Of a DNA stretch of 13,373 nucleotides, positions 1 to 8,936 are shown in pieces. The stretch is from positions 1 to 13,373 of the forward strand of contig CAZRRV010000040.1 of NCBI GenBank assembly GCA_964602735.1. The letters run 5' to 3'. Numbering within the stretch: position 1 is the first letter of the stretch; each line of letters begins with the position of its first letter. The notes below the pieces were generated by a model that saw only the letters and a list, made by a program, of their open reading frames with translations, ran no database searches and was not told the origin of the DNA. The translations under genes were made by a program, and so were the position numbers. The DNA is from CAZRRV01 sp964602735. GTDB lineage: Bacteria > Bacillota > Clostridia > Oscillospirales > Acutalibacteraceae.

Positions 1-3000
1 CTTTAATCGCTCCGCCCACATCGTCGGAATGATTGAATTTGAATGTTGAACCGTCTTCCGTGCTTCCGGCAGTGCCGTCGATATACGACGCGCGGTCACT
101 TACATAAATCGCTCCGCCCGGCGCCGCCGCGCGGTTGCCGAGTTCTTCGGCGTCTCCGCCGAAAGTGCAGTTTTTGGTTGTGATCGAAGTGTTCGTATTG
201 ATGAAGAACACCCCCGCCCAGTGCGCCGATGTGTTCTTATTGAATGTGCAATCCGTAAACTCGGCAGAGGGCGCCGTTTTCCCGCTCTCAACGGTGATAT
301 ACATAACGCCGCCGCCGTTTTTGGCATCCTTCGGTTCTGCCTTTACAACGGCGTTGCCGGTAAATTCGCAGCCGGTCGCGGTAAGCTTAACGCCGTTTTT
401 AATATACAGTGCTCCGCCGCCGAGATCGCCTTTTTCCGTATTGGCCTTGTTCTCAACGAAATCGGTGCCCTCAAGAGTGATTACGGCGCCGTCGTCGGAA
501 GCCCATACGGCACCGCCCTGCCCCGTAACCTGACTGTTCCGCACGGTACAATCGGTAAGCTTAACATCGGCGCCGTAGAGTATAACCGCTCCTCCGGCGG
601 CCGCCGTATTATCCGCAACGGTATACCCGTTTATTTCCACGGTACGTTTTTTTACGAATACGGCTCCGCCGTATTTAACGGCCGTGTTGCCCTCGAATTT
701 CGATTCCACGGCGCCGGCCGGGTCGTTGTTTAGGGTCAGTTTGCCGTCATTATGATCCCCGATAAATATTGCTCCGCCGCCGTCAGGACCGTTGGCCGTG
801 TTCCCGGTAAACGAAACATTCGTGCCGGTAACAACGGCGCCCTCAATGCATATTGCTCCGCCGTTTCCGCCGCTGGTGTTGCCGGTAAATGTGGTGCCCG
901 TTATCGCAACCGGGGTCGTGCTTTTCTTCAAATGCAGCGCTCCCGCGGGCCCCGTGCTTGTGTTGACGTCAAACGCCGCGTCCTGCAATATCACAACAGC
1001 GCCCGGTGTCCATTCCATGAAGACGGCGCCGCCGTCGGTCGCGGAATTCGATCTGAATGTGGAACCGTAAATGTAAATCTTTCCGTTTACTTTAATCGCT
1101 CCGCCGTTGGCGGCATTATTGAATTGGAAAGCGGAGCCGGCGGTTTTATCGCCCGCAATACCGTCTTGATACGACGCATCGTTATTTACATAAATCGCGC
1201 CGCCGGAACCTTTATTGACCCCGTCTTGTATCGAGATCGCGCTGTTGCCCGATTCCGTACTGCCGCCGCCGAAAGTGCATCTTTCGGTGGCAACCGAGGC
1301 GGTTCCCTGTATGTTGATCGCGCCGCCCTGCCCGCTTGTATTGCCGGTAAACGCGCAGTCATCGGCTTTCATCGCGGTAGCCGCGTCGACAAGCACGGCG
1401 CCGCCGGTATTTTTGCTGCTGTTGGAAGCGAATGCTGTACCGTAAAGATTAACCGTTGTGCTTGCTTTTATCGCGCCGCCCGCATCGTCGGAATGATTGA
1501 ATTTGAATGTTGAACCGTCCGCCGCGCTCCCGGCAGTGCCGTCGGTATACGTCGCGCCCTTGATTACATAAACCGCGCCGCCCGCCGCCGCCGCGCTGTT
1601 GCCATCCGCCTCGGCGTCTCCGCCGAAAGTGCAGTTTTTGGTTGTAACCGCAGTGGCGTCCTGAATATAAAACACTCCGCCCCAGTGCGCCGATGTGTTC
1701 TTCTTGAATGTGCAATTATCGAACGAGGCCGCCGTGCCCGTCTCTTTGATATAAAGCACTCCGCCGCCGTTTACCGCGCCCTCCGCTTTTGCCTTTACAA
1801 CGGAGTTGCCGGTAAACTCGCAGTTCGCGGCGGTCAGTTGCGCGCCGCCTATGATGTACATCGCGCCGCCGCCTAAATTGCCGTCTGTCGTGTTGGCTTT
1901 GTTCTCAATGAAATCGGTACCGTCAATCGTTATTTCGGCGCCGCCGTCGGCCCACAGGGCGCCGCCGTTTCCTGCTCCGACAGCCTGATTGTTCCGCACC
2001 GTGCCGCCGGTAAGCTTTACGGTGCCGCCGCGGGTCAGGATTGCCCCGCCGCTCACCGCGCTGTTGCCGAGTTCTGCGGCGTCTCCGCCGAATGTGCAGT
2101 TTACCGCCTCAACGGAGGTATTCGCCTTCAGGCAGAATACTCCGCCCCAATGCGGGGATTTGTTGCCCGTAAATTCGCAGTTCGTGAAGGCGGCTTCGGG
2201 AGATGCTTTGCCCGCGTCGGCCGTGATAAACATTACTCCGCCGCCGTTGCCCGATCCTTCTATCACTACGGAGTTGCCGGTAAATTCGCAGCCCGTGGCG
2301 GTAAGCTTAACGCCGTTTTTAATATACATCACGCCGCCGCCGAGATCCGCCTTGCCGACATTGGCCCTGTTGCCGATAAAATCGGTGTCGGTAAAAGTGA
2401 TTACGGCTCCGCTGTCCGACGCCCACAGGGCGCCGCCCTGCACCGCCGCGTCGTGGTTCCGTACGGTGCAGCCCTCAAGCGTGAGCTTTCCGCCGTTGAC
2501 CGTGAATGCTCCGCCGCCGCCGTTTGTCTCGTTGGTCTTATTGCCGTCGAAGGTGTAATTTTTAACCGTTACCGTCGCTTTGGCGAAAACCGCCACGCCA
2601 CCGGCGGTTGAACCGCTGGTGTTTCCTTTGATTTCAGGCTTGTCGTCGGCGGACGAACCGGTAAGTTTAACGGTGCCCGCCTCCGCGAATATCGCCCCTC
2701 CGCCCGCGGAGGTGGTGTAATTGCCGGCAAACCCGCAGTCGATAGCGTTAAACTCGGGGGCGCCGTTCTTCGTTGTCGCTACGGCTCCGCCTTTCGTCGA
2801 GCCGTTCCCGTCGAATGTGCAGTCTTCCGCGTTGACAACGGCGCCGTCTACGCATATTGCTCCGCCGCCGAGGTCATCGCCGGTGTTTTCTTTGGGATGT
2901 TCATTGATGTTGCCGGTGAATGTTGTGCCCGTTATCGTAACCGGGGTCGTGCTTTTCTTCAAATGAAGCGCTCCCCCGCCGGTGCCGCCCGACGTGCCCG

Positions 3001-6000
3001 TACTGCGGTTGCCGTCGAAATTCGCGTTTTCCACTTCGACGACAGCGCCCGTGCCCCATTCCATGAAGACGGCACCGCCGTCGGTCGCGTAATTCGATTT
3101 GAATGCGGAACCGTAAAGATGAATTGCCCCGTTTACCTTTATTACACCTCCTATGGTGCCGGCGTAATTGTTGGTAAATGCGGAACCGTTATCCTTATTT
3201 CCCTTGATGCCGTCCCGGTAGGTCGTGCCTTCTTTTACATATGCCACGCCGCCGGATGATTTCGGCGCACTGTTGCCGGGCTCCTCCCCGCCTTCTCCGC
3301 CGAAGGTGCATTTTTCGGTGGTAACCGAGGCGAAGCCGAGGTTGTTTGTATTGTCGTCCGCGGTATGGTCGATATAAAACACGCCGCCCTGAATGTTCGC
3401 CGTGTTGCCGAAAAACCGGCAGTCTGTCGCCTTCATTGACGCGGCGCTTTTAATATACAGCACTCCGCCGTTACCGCCGGCGCTGTTGCCGGTAAAGTCG
3501 CACTTCTCGGCGGTGATTGTACCGCTGCGGCACCAGATTACGCCGCCGTTGCCGGTGACGGTGTGATCCCTGAAATCGCAATCGCTGATTTTGAGAATAC
3601 CCGCGTTGTTGAACGCCGCGGCTCCGCAGGGATTCTCTTTACTGTCGCTGAACGTATAGCCGCTGATGTCCGCGTTGCCGGCGTCTAAAACGCAGATGTC
3701 GGCGCCTTTGGAATTTGCAACGGTTGTGTAGTTGCCCTCGAATTTGTATTTCGTTTTATCGTCGGAGGTGAGTGTAAGCTTCGAGTTTACGCTGGTTACG
3801 ATTATCGCGCCGCCGTAAGCTCCCGTGCCGCCCACATTGCCGGTAAATACGCAGTTGCGGCCGGTAACCTTCGCGCCCTGCACCAGCAGCGTTGTGCAGA
3901 CCCCGCCCGTGCCGTTCGCCGTGTTGTTCGTAAACACCGCGTTTTCCATTCTCACCGTGCTGCCGTTCAGAGCCGTAATCGCCGAAGGGCCGGATGTGCC
4001 GGTGTTATGGTCGAACGTTACATCTTCAATGCGCACGTCGCCGGCGTTCTGCTCAACATATATTGCGCCGCCCGTGGTGGCGGTGTTGTAGGTGAACGTC
4101 GAACCGTAGAGATTGACCTTCCCGTTTATTTTTATCGCGCCCGCGGCGGTGCCGGAATGGCAGTTCGTAAAGGTGGATCCGCTGTCTTTTTTGCCGGCAA
4201 CTCCGTCCTGATAGGTCGCGTTGGTGTTTACATAAACCGCGCCGCCGGAAGAAGTCGCCGAGGCTGTGTTCTCGAAAGTGCAGTTTTCGGTAGTGACCCT
4301 GGCATTTTCGTTTATATAGATGGCGCCGCCCTGATTGCCGGATGTTAAATTGCGGAATGTGCAGTCGGTTACGGTCGTTTCGGTTTTGCCTTTAACATAA
4401 ATAGCGCCGCCGCCGAGATCGCTGCCGCAGACGCCGTCGCGGAATGTGCAGCCGGAAAGCACGACTTTCTCCGCCGCCGCCCATACCACGCCGCCGTTGC
4501 CGTTGGTATGATTATCGAAAAACTCGGAATCGTAGCAGTAAAACTCCGAATCCTCGGAAATAAAGCACAGTACCTCGGTGACACCGCTGACCTTCGCGTT
4601 GTGAACCGTAAGTTTGCCGCGCTTTATCGCGTGGAAAGGATTGCGGACTTCGGTGCAGGTTATATTGCGAACGTCGATCTCGTTACGGTCGACATCGAAA
4701 CTGCCGTCCGGGTTTTTCACAAAGCTCGTGGCGGTAATATACACCGCGCGGTAGGCTTTGTCGACGGTGCAGTCGCTGACCGTAACATGGGAAGCGTTGC
4801 CGTAGCTTACAACCGCGTACATTCCGATGTTTTCAAAATCCACGTCGCTCACACTGCCAACGGTGCCTACCCCGTAAACCAGATAACCGTAATCCGCGTT
4901 TTCCACCCTGCAGTGGGAAACGTCGGTTTTCGCCTTGTCGTTGGTTCTCATGGCGGCAACCGCTATGTCGTGGAAATAAACATACTCCAAATTATATTCC
5001 CCGTCGGCGCCGGCTCTCACTCCGTCGAACCCGGAGTTGTAAATCTCGATGGGGCTGCTTTCCGTGCCCTTGATCGTCAGTTTCGACGCGTTCACATAAA
5101 AGATGTTAGACGCGATGTTCCCGCCGTCGTAGTCCCCGCCGCGGACATCAATCTCGGAGTCGGCATAGGCGCCGAACATCGCGGTGTTGCCCACGCCCCA
5201 GTTTCTTTTGAAAACCGGGTTGCCGGTGATTCTCAGATACGAGCCGTTCATCGCGACGGCCGTGGCGTCTTCGCCCGCTGAAAATGTTCCGCCCTCGATA
5301 TATCCCTGCGACTGGGCGCTTATTCCTATCGTTCCCATGCCGGAATCGTCGAAGGTTCCGCCCTTTATCCGAACTTCGCTCTTGAATGTGTTCACGGCAT
5401 AGGCGTTGATGTTGATTACGGAGCCGGACAAATATGTAAAATTCGAGCCTTCGTCGGCGAAGAACCCCGAAGCCCGGTTGTTGCCGTTTACCGTCGGCCC
5501 GTCGACGGTCAGCGCGGAATCGGCCGCCAAAGTGAAGACATAGGTGTTCGGAACGCCGTCCATAAAATAGGTAACGGAGTGATCCCCGATAAGCGTTTTC
5601 TTCCCCTGTACCGTAAACGGCGAACCCGTTTCAACATCCGCCGTAAGCCGGATCGTAAGCTCTGCGTCGTAAAGCAGAAGTTCGCGCAGCGTCGGCCGAT
5701 CCCCTGCCTCCATAACCGTGCCGGGGGTTATCGGGGTTTCGGGTTCGACGGGTTCCTCATAGTCTTCGTCAGACGGTCTGTCGGGCAGTTCGGGTTCCTC
5801 GGGATCTTCAACGCCCGGGGGAATATCGCCGCCGTTTACGCCCGATCCTCCGCTTGTTACGATGCCCCCGGGATCCTCCCCGGGGCGCAACAGCAGGAGA
5901 AGAACGATGGCGACGGCGATGCAGAGCGCGACCGCGGATACCGCAATCGCTATTATTTTCTTCTTTTTACCGTTTTTTTCTCCGTTTGTATTGTTTTCTT

Positions 6001-6010
6001 TTGCCGCCAT
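1..6010 (-). CDS. Giant membrane-anchored Pmp-like right-handed beta-helix surface protein (partial, C-terminus beyond window)
   Basis: Reading the minus strand from the ATG at 6010-6008, I find no stop through base 2, so at least 2003 codons are present and the 3' end is missing. Residues 1-18 are Lys-rich, residues 19-41 form one hydrophobic segment ending in a Leu run, and about 43-100 is a Pro/Glu/Gly-rich linker: a signal anchor with a large extracytoplasmic part. Residues about 105-490 are beta-helix-like with few GGA motifs. From about 495 onward there are dozens of rungs of the form C-T-F-x-x-N followed by G-G-[AV]-[IVM]-[YF]-[VI], the GGA[IV]/FxxN signature of chlamydial polymorphic membrane proteins. 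No catalytic site is evident; adhesion, glycan binding or a surface-stalk role is inferred. It is the last visible operon gene, 15 bp after the preceding stop, with the ribosome binding site AGGGGGAG overlapping that stop. Whether an autotransporter barrel, LPXTG motif or nothing follows cannot be seen. The coding call is near certain; the function is not. Confidence 0.93.
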   Translation of the reverse strand, partial: MAAKENNTNGEKNGKKKKIIAIAVSAVALCIAVAIVLLLLLRPGEDPGGIVTSGGSGVNGGDIPPGVEDPEEPELPDRPSDEDYEEPVEPETPITPGTVMEAGDRPTLRELLLYDAELTIRLTADVETGSPFTVQGKKTLIGDHSVTYFMDGVPNTYVFTLAADSALTVDGPTVNGNNRASGFFADEGSNFTYLSGSVININAYAVNTFKSEVRIKGGTFDDSGMGTIGISAQSQGYIEGGTFSAGEDATAVAMNGSYLRITGNPVFKRNWGVGNTAMFGAYADSEIDVRGGDYDGGNIASNIFYVNASKLTIKGTESSPIEIYNSGFDGVRAGADGEYNLEYVYFHDIAVAAMRTNDKAKTDVSHCRVENADYGYLVYGVGTVGSVSDVDFENIGMYAVVSYGNASHVTVSDCTVDKAYRAVYITATSFVKNPDGSFDVDRNEIDVRNITCTEVRNPFHAIKRGKLTVHNAKVSGVTEVLCFISEDSEFYCYDSEFFDNHTNGNGGVVWAAAEKVVLSGCTFRDGVCGSDLGGGAIYVKGKTETTVTDCTFRNLTSGNQGGAIYINENARVTTENCTFENTASATSSGGAVYVNTNATYQDGVAGKKDSGSTFTNCHSGTAAGAIKINGKVNLYGSTFTYNTATTGGAIYVEQNAGDVRIEDVTFDHNTGTSGPSAITALNGSTVRMENAVFTNNTANGTGGVCTTLLVQGAKVTGRNCVFTGNVGGTGAYGGAIIVTSVNSKLTLTSDDKTKYKFEGNYTTVANSKGADICVLDAGNADISGYTFSDSKENPCGAAAFNNAGILKISDCDFRDHTVTGNGGVIWCRSGTITAEKCDFTGNSAGGNGGVLYIKSAASMKATDCRFFGNTANIQGGVFYIDHTADDNTNNLGFASVTTEKCTFGGEGGEEPGNSAPKSSGGVAYVKEGTTYRDGIKGNKDNGSAFTNNYAGTIGGVIKVNGAIHLYGSAFKSNYATDGGAVFMEWGTGAVVEVENANFDGNRSTGTSGGTGGGALHLKKSTTPVTITGTTFTGNINEHPKENTGDDLGGGAICVDGAVVNAEDCTFDGNGSTKGGAVATTKNGAPEFNAIDCGFAGNYTTSAGGGAIFAEAGTVKLTGSSADDKPEIKGNTSGSTAGGVAVFAKATVTVKNYTFDGNKTNETNGGGGAFTVNGGKLTLEGCTVRNHDAAVQGGALWASDSGAVITFTDTDFIGNRANVGKADLGGGVMYIKNGVKLTATGCEFTGNSVVIEGSGNGGGVMFITADAGKASPEAAFTNCEFTGNKSPHWGGVFCLKANTSVEAVNCTFGGDAAELGNSAVSGGAILTRGGTVKLTGGTVRNNQAVGAGNGGALWADGGAEITIDGTDFIENKANTTDGNLGGGAMYIIGGAQLTAANCEFTGNSVVKAKAEGAVNGGGVLYIKETGTAASFDNCTFKKNTSAHWGGVFYIQDATAVTTKNCTFGGDAEADGNSAAAAGGAVYVIKGATYTDGTAGSAADGSTFKFNHSDDAGGAIKASTTVNLYGTAFASNSSKNTGGAVLVDAATAMKADDCAFTGNTSGQGGAINIQGTASVATERCTFGGGSTESGNSAISIQDGVNKGSGGAIYVNNDASYQDGIAGDKTAGSAFQFNNAANGGAIKVNGKIYIYGSTFRSNSATDGGAVFMEWTPGAVVILQDAAFDVNTSTGPAGALHLKKSTTPVAITGTTFTGNTSGGNGGAICIEGAVVTGTNVSFTGNTANGPDGGGAIFIGDHNDGKLTLNNDPAGAVESKFEGNTAVKYGGAVFVKKRTVEINGYTVADNTAAAGGAVILYGADVKLTDCTVRNSQVTGQGGAVWASDDGAVITLEGTDFVENKANTEKGDLGGGALYIKNGVKLTATGCEFTGNAVVKAEPKDAKNGGGVMYITVESGKTAPSAEFTDCTFNKNTSAHWAGVFFINTNTSITTKNCTFGGDAEELGNRAAAPGGAIYVSDRASYIDGTAGSTEDGSTFKFNHSDDVGGAIK
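21..240 (-). repeat. Intragenic supra-repeat of the beta-helix gene, copy related to 1485-1704
   Basis: The segment is strongly similar, in frame, to 1485-1704. Anchors that align at a constant offset of 1464 bases (488 codons) are TCGTCGGAAT at 21/1485, GAAAGTGCAG at 161/1625 and CCCAGTGCGCC at 217/1681. Both encode the same order: a Tyr-x-Asp-Gly loop, a Cys-Thr-Phe-Gly-Gly rung and a His-Trp-x-Gly-Val-Phe rung. Confidence 0.85.
359..482 (-). repeat. Intragenic supra-repeat of the beta-helix gene, copy related to 2279-2402
   Basis: Nearly identical to 2279-2402 at an offset of 1920 bases (640 codons), including a 31-base identical stretch. The encoded rung reads LGGG, then YIKNGVKLTATGCEFTGN in both copies. 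A different offset from the neighbouring supra-repeat shows that a module of 152 codons has been gained or lost between them. Confidence 0.85.
900..1062 (-). repeat. Intragenic supra-repeat of the beta-helix gene, copy related to 2931-3108
   Basis: Aligns with 2931-3108. The offset is 2031 bases at the left end and 2046 at the right, so five codons differ within it. Both copies encode GGAVFMEW and HLKKSTTPV. Confidence 0.8.
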
Positions 6011-6025
6011 TTTGTATCACTCCCC

Positions 6026-7288
6026 CTATTTTGCGCTTACCCGCATATATCCGTTTGTCTGTTTGTTCGATCCCGCGAAGAACGAAAATTCGTCGCGGTC
6101 TTTCTCCGCCTGAATATCGTATGTGCCGTCGCCGGAGGTGGTGACCAGCACCGTACCGTCGAGCGCGACATGGAAGGTTGATGCGCCCGCGTCTTCATAG
6201 GCGAGCATAACGGCGTCGGAAAGGACATTCGATGTTTCGCCTACCGCGATTTTCGGCTTCACGGCGTTGAGCCACGGCTCGGGGCAGCCGTTCATGTTAT
6301 GCCCGTGATGGTTGAATTTTACCACGTCGGTCTGTATCGCCGCGCCGTATTTCTGTGCCATGCGCCTGAGAGGGACAAGACCGTACGCGTCTTCGCAGTC
6401 GCCGCCCAGCCACAGCGACGCCTTTTTGTAGGTTAACCTTAAAGCGAGGGAATTGCCGTTGGTATGATCGTTCGCGACCTCGTTCTCCCAGTCGGTATCG
6501 GCGGGCGGGTTGTACACCGTCACGCTGACCGAGCCGAGCGCGAACTTATCGCCCTCCTGAACACGCACGGGATCTTTGCCCGTTTCTTTCCTGAACCGCT
6601 CGATCATATTGTGCGGGCCGCCGGTGGGATCGGTATAAATCTGAGAATAATTCGTAACAAGCTGATCGATCTCGAAATTATCGAAAATGTATTTGTAACC
6701 GCCGAAATGATCGTCGTGCGGGTGGGAATTTACGAAATAATCGAGTTTCTTTATCCCCAGCCGCTTGAGGAAATCGACGGTATAGGAAACATTGCCCGTT
6801 ATATTGCAGTCGACCAGCATGGTTTTGCCGTCGGGAGAGATCACAAGCGTATGATCGCCGCCTATTCTCGTCTCTCCGGAAAGGGGATTTGCGGGTTCGC
6901 TCTCGGATCTCAGAAAGAAAACGGCGAACTTGCCCTGCCAGTTCTTTTTATTCAGCAAAGCGTCGCGGTATTTGTTCTCTTTGGCTACATATTCGACATA
7001 CGCCTCGTCGATATCTTCATCGACCGTGCCCGACGGCTCTTCGGAACTCTGACCGCCGCCGGCGCCCGGATCTTCCGCGTCCTGCCCGCCGCCGGTGTCG
7101 TTTTCCCCGCCGTTCTGCTGCCCGGAAGACGTACCGCCGTTTCCGCCGCCGGATACTTCTCCGCCCGATGCCGCCGGGCCGCCGCCCACCGACGAAACTC
7201 CGCCGGTTTTACGCCCGCCGCAGCCCGAAAGAATTATCATCAGCACCGCGAGAACCGCCGCGGCGGCGCCTTTCATTTTATATTTCAT
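6026..7288 (-). CDS. ComEC-like metallo-beta-lactamase-fold lipoprotein
   Basis: 420 residues. A signal peptide ends in the lipobox LSGC (residues 20-23), followed by a Gly/Ser/Glu/Asp-rich low-complexity linker to about residue 90, so the protein should be tethered outside the membrane. The catalytic domain covers about 118-400. It shows the metal-binding motif HPHDDH at 189-194, NSLALRL at 279-285 (as in ComEC-type domains), GGD at 295-297 and NHHGH at 326-330. These match the MBL-fold domain attached to the DNA-uptake channel ComEC and its stand-alone relatives. No channel segments are present, so this is not ComEC itself. Stand-alone members are annotated as MBL-fold hydrolases; phosphodiester cleavage is the best guess, the substrate is unknown. 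It sits 41 bp after the solute-binding protein gene and 15 bp before the beta-helix gene. The ATG at 7288 follows AAAGGAAAGGG-type Shine-Dalgarno sequence; a second ATG four codons in would still leave a usable signal peptide. Confidence 0.92.
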   Translation of the reverse strand: MKYKMKGAAAAVLAVLMIILSGCGGRKTGGVSSVGGGPAASGGEVSGGGNGGTSSGQQNGGENDTGGGQDAEDPGAGGGQSSEEPSGTVDEDIDEAYVEYVAKENKYRDALLNKKNWQGKFAVFFLRSESEPANPLSGETRIGGDHTLVISPDGKTMLVDCNITGNVSYTVDFLKRLGIKKLDYFVNSHPHDDHFGGYKYIFDNFEIDQLVTNYSQIYTDPTGGPHNMIERFRKETGKDPVRVQEGDKFALGSVSVTVYNPPADTDWENEVANDHTNGNSLALRLTYKKASLWLGGDCEDAYGLVPLRRMAQKYGAAIQTDVVKFNHHGHNMNGCPEPWLNAVKPKIAVGETSNVLSDAVMLAYEDAGASTFHVALDGTVLVTTSGDGTYDIQAEKDRDEFSFFAGSNKQTNGYMRVSAK

Positions 7289-7329
7289 TTAACCGTTCAC
7301 CCTTTCCTTTCAAACAATCGGCCCCGCGT

Positions 7330-8838
7330 TTATTTTGTTTTTCTCGCGTAAACCGTGATAGCCTGCTGGAATCTCTGATCCGCTTCTTTGATGTAGCTGT
7401 CGAAATTGCCGTTCGGGTTTTCGCAGACGTTCGACATAATCTGGAACAGCGACATGATCAGTTCGCTGCCGGTCGGCGCGTAGCAGGCGTTAAGATTTTT
7501 GGAACTTCTGGCGAGGGTGTCGGTAACAACCGACGCCGTGGGGAAATTCTCTTTCTGCCACGCGGCAATCTTCGCGGATTTCGCCGCCGCGTTCGTATAC
7601 GGCACATACGAGGTGTTGGTGCACCAGATCTCCTGATTTTCCGCTTTGGCGCAGAATTTCAGAAACTCGTAGGCGCCCTGCATCTCGCTCTTTTTGCCGG
7701 TGTTGCCGATAAACAGCCCGGTTCCCTCGCTTATGCACTGGTTCCTGTATTTGGCGCCGTCGGTTATCCCCGTCAACGGGAGGAACGCCCAGTCGAAAGA
7801 AACTTTCAGACCCTTGTCGAAATAAGAGTTGGTGTTGTTCCAGAAAAGAAGGTTCCCCGCTTTGAAATCGCCGACAACCGCGTATCCGAGCCCGTTGCCG
7901 ATCGAGAAAGCCCCTTTTGCTCCGTTTGGCCCCGTCGTCTTGTAAAGCCGGGCGTTCAAATCGAGAAATTTCTGTATGGCTTTTTTCGTTTCGCCCGAAT
8001 TGATAAGGGATTTCGTCGGCTTGCCGGAATAGCCGTCGTTGTTATCCGCGAGGTCGACCCCCTCGATCTCGAGGTAATCGTGCAAAGTCTGCCCCTGATT
8101 GAACGCAAAACCGTACTTAACATAACCCTCCTCCACGGCTTTGATCGCCATCGGCACCATTGTTTCGAGGCTTGTGCAGTCGTCGATGGTTTTGCCGAGC
8201 TTTTTCAGCACATCCAGATTTACGCCGTAGCCGATAATGCTCACCCCGATGGGAATACCGACAAGTTTGCCGTGCCGATCGGAATATGAGGCTCTCACCT
8301 GCGCGAACATATCGTTCTCCCAGTTGTCGGGATCGGCGTCGAGGTAGGTCTGAATGGGCATGGTATAATTCGTTTCGGCGTACTGCGCTATGGTTATCGG
8401 AGTACCGTTGAATATCGACGGCAGTTTTTCCTGAGAATAACTCATCAGTTTGGTGCGCAGTTCCCCCGTGGCGCCCTGGAAAGACATATTGATGTAATAT
8501 TTGCTCTGGCCGGTGTTGAATTTATTGATTAGCTGCTGCATGGCGACTCCGTTGTTGCTCGAAGACCCGTAGCCCATCCAGAAATTAAGTTTCACGGTTT
8601 TGCCGTTGTCTTCTTCGGCGTCCGCCTTGCTCGAGCTTCCCTTGCTCGCGGTCCCGGAAGCCGCGCCGCCGGCGTTTGAATTATCCACCGCCTGCGAGGA
8701 GGTTCCCTCCGCCTGCGATTCGCCGGAAGCGGCGCTCCCGGTTCCGTCGGTTTTCTTCTTTTTGCCGCATCCTCCGAACGCCGCGCACGCCAAAAGCGCC
8801 GCCAGCACAACAGCCAGTATTCTTGCCCAGGTTTTCAT
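7330..8838 (-). CDS. Carbohydrate ABC transporter, extracellular solute-binding lipoprotein (family 1 type)
   Basis: 502 residues. The N-terminus is a lipoprotein signal peptide with two candidate lipid-modified cysteines, C18 (context LLAC) and C24 (context FGGC, followed by Lys residues). C24 followed by a charged stretch is the usual pattern in such proteins, but LLAC fits the lipobox consensus better. Residues 25-80 are a Ser/Gly/Ala/Glu linker. From residue 81 the sequence (KLNFWMGYG, then QLINKFN, later GIPIGVS and NLDVLKKLG) has the layout of MalE/UgpB-type binding proteins, which bind sugars, oligosaccharides or glycerol-phosphate compounds outside the cell and deliver them to the permeases. 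The specific ligand cannot be read from sequence. The ATG at 8838 has AAGGAG six bases upstream. The gene follows both permease genes, with a 112-bp gap holding a hairpin, which is an unusual order since the binding protein is more often first. Confidence 0.95.
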   Translation of the reverse strand: MKTWARILAVVLAALLACAAFGGCGKKKKTDGTGSAASGESQAEGTSSQAVDNSNAGGAASGTASKGSSSKADAEEDNGKTVKLNFWMGYGSSSNNGVAMQQLINKFNTGQSKYYINMSFQGATGELRTKLMSYSQEKLPSIFNGTPITIAQYAETNYTMPIQTYLDADPDNWENDMFAQVRASYSDRHGKLVGIPIGVSIIGYGVNLDVLKKLGKTIDDCTSLETMVPMAIKAVEEGYVKYGFAFNQGQTLHDYLEIEGVDLADNNDGYSGKPTKSLINSGETKKAIQKFLDLNARLYKTTGPNGAKGAFSIGNGLGYAVVGDFKAGNLLFWNNTNSYFDKGLKVSFDWAFLPLTGITDGAKYRNQCISEGTGLFIGNTGKKSEMQGAYEFLKFCAKAENQEIWCTNTSYVPYTNAAAKSAKIAAWQKENFPTASVVTDTLARSSKNLNACYAPTGSELIMSLFQIMSNVCENPNGNFDSYIKEADQRFQQAITVYARKTK

Positions 8839-8936
8839 ATAAATCTCCTTCTTTTCTTTGTGTTTTCCGCAGCCCTTACGGTTAAGACCTTTTTCAATCC
8901 TAAATCATTTTTTTCGCCCTCCGTTCCGCGGCGCCT

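Noticed and set aside
135..5402. Many long plus-strand open frames opposite the beta-helix gene, some rich in Pro and Ala
   Set aside because: They are antisense to an uninterrupted minus-strand frame of over 2000 codons whose biased repeat codons suppress stops on the other strand. They lack ribosome binding sites and show no domain sense.
1..6010. The repeated gene as a CRISPR-like or tandem DNA repeat array
   Set aside because: The repeats are in-frame, diverged and encode regular beta-helix rungs; there are no constant repeats with unique spacers.
6464..8289. Two plus-strand frames of 295 and 466 codons opposite the MBL and binding-protein genes
   Set aside because: Shadows of well-supported genes; the translations are Arg/Pro-rich without recognisable motifs.
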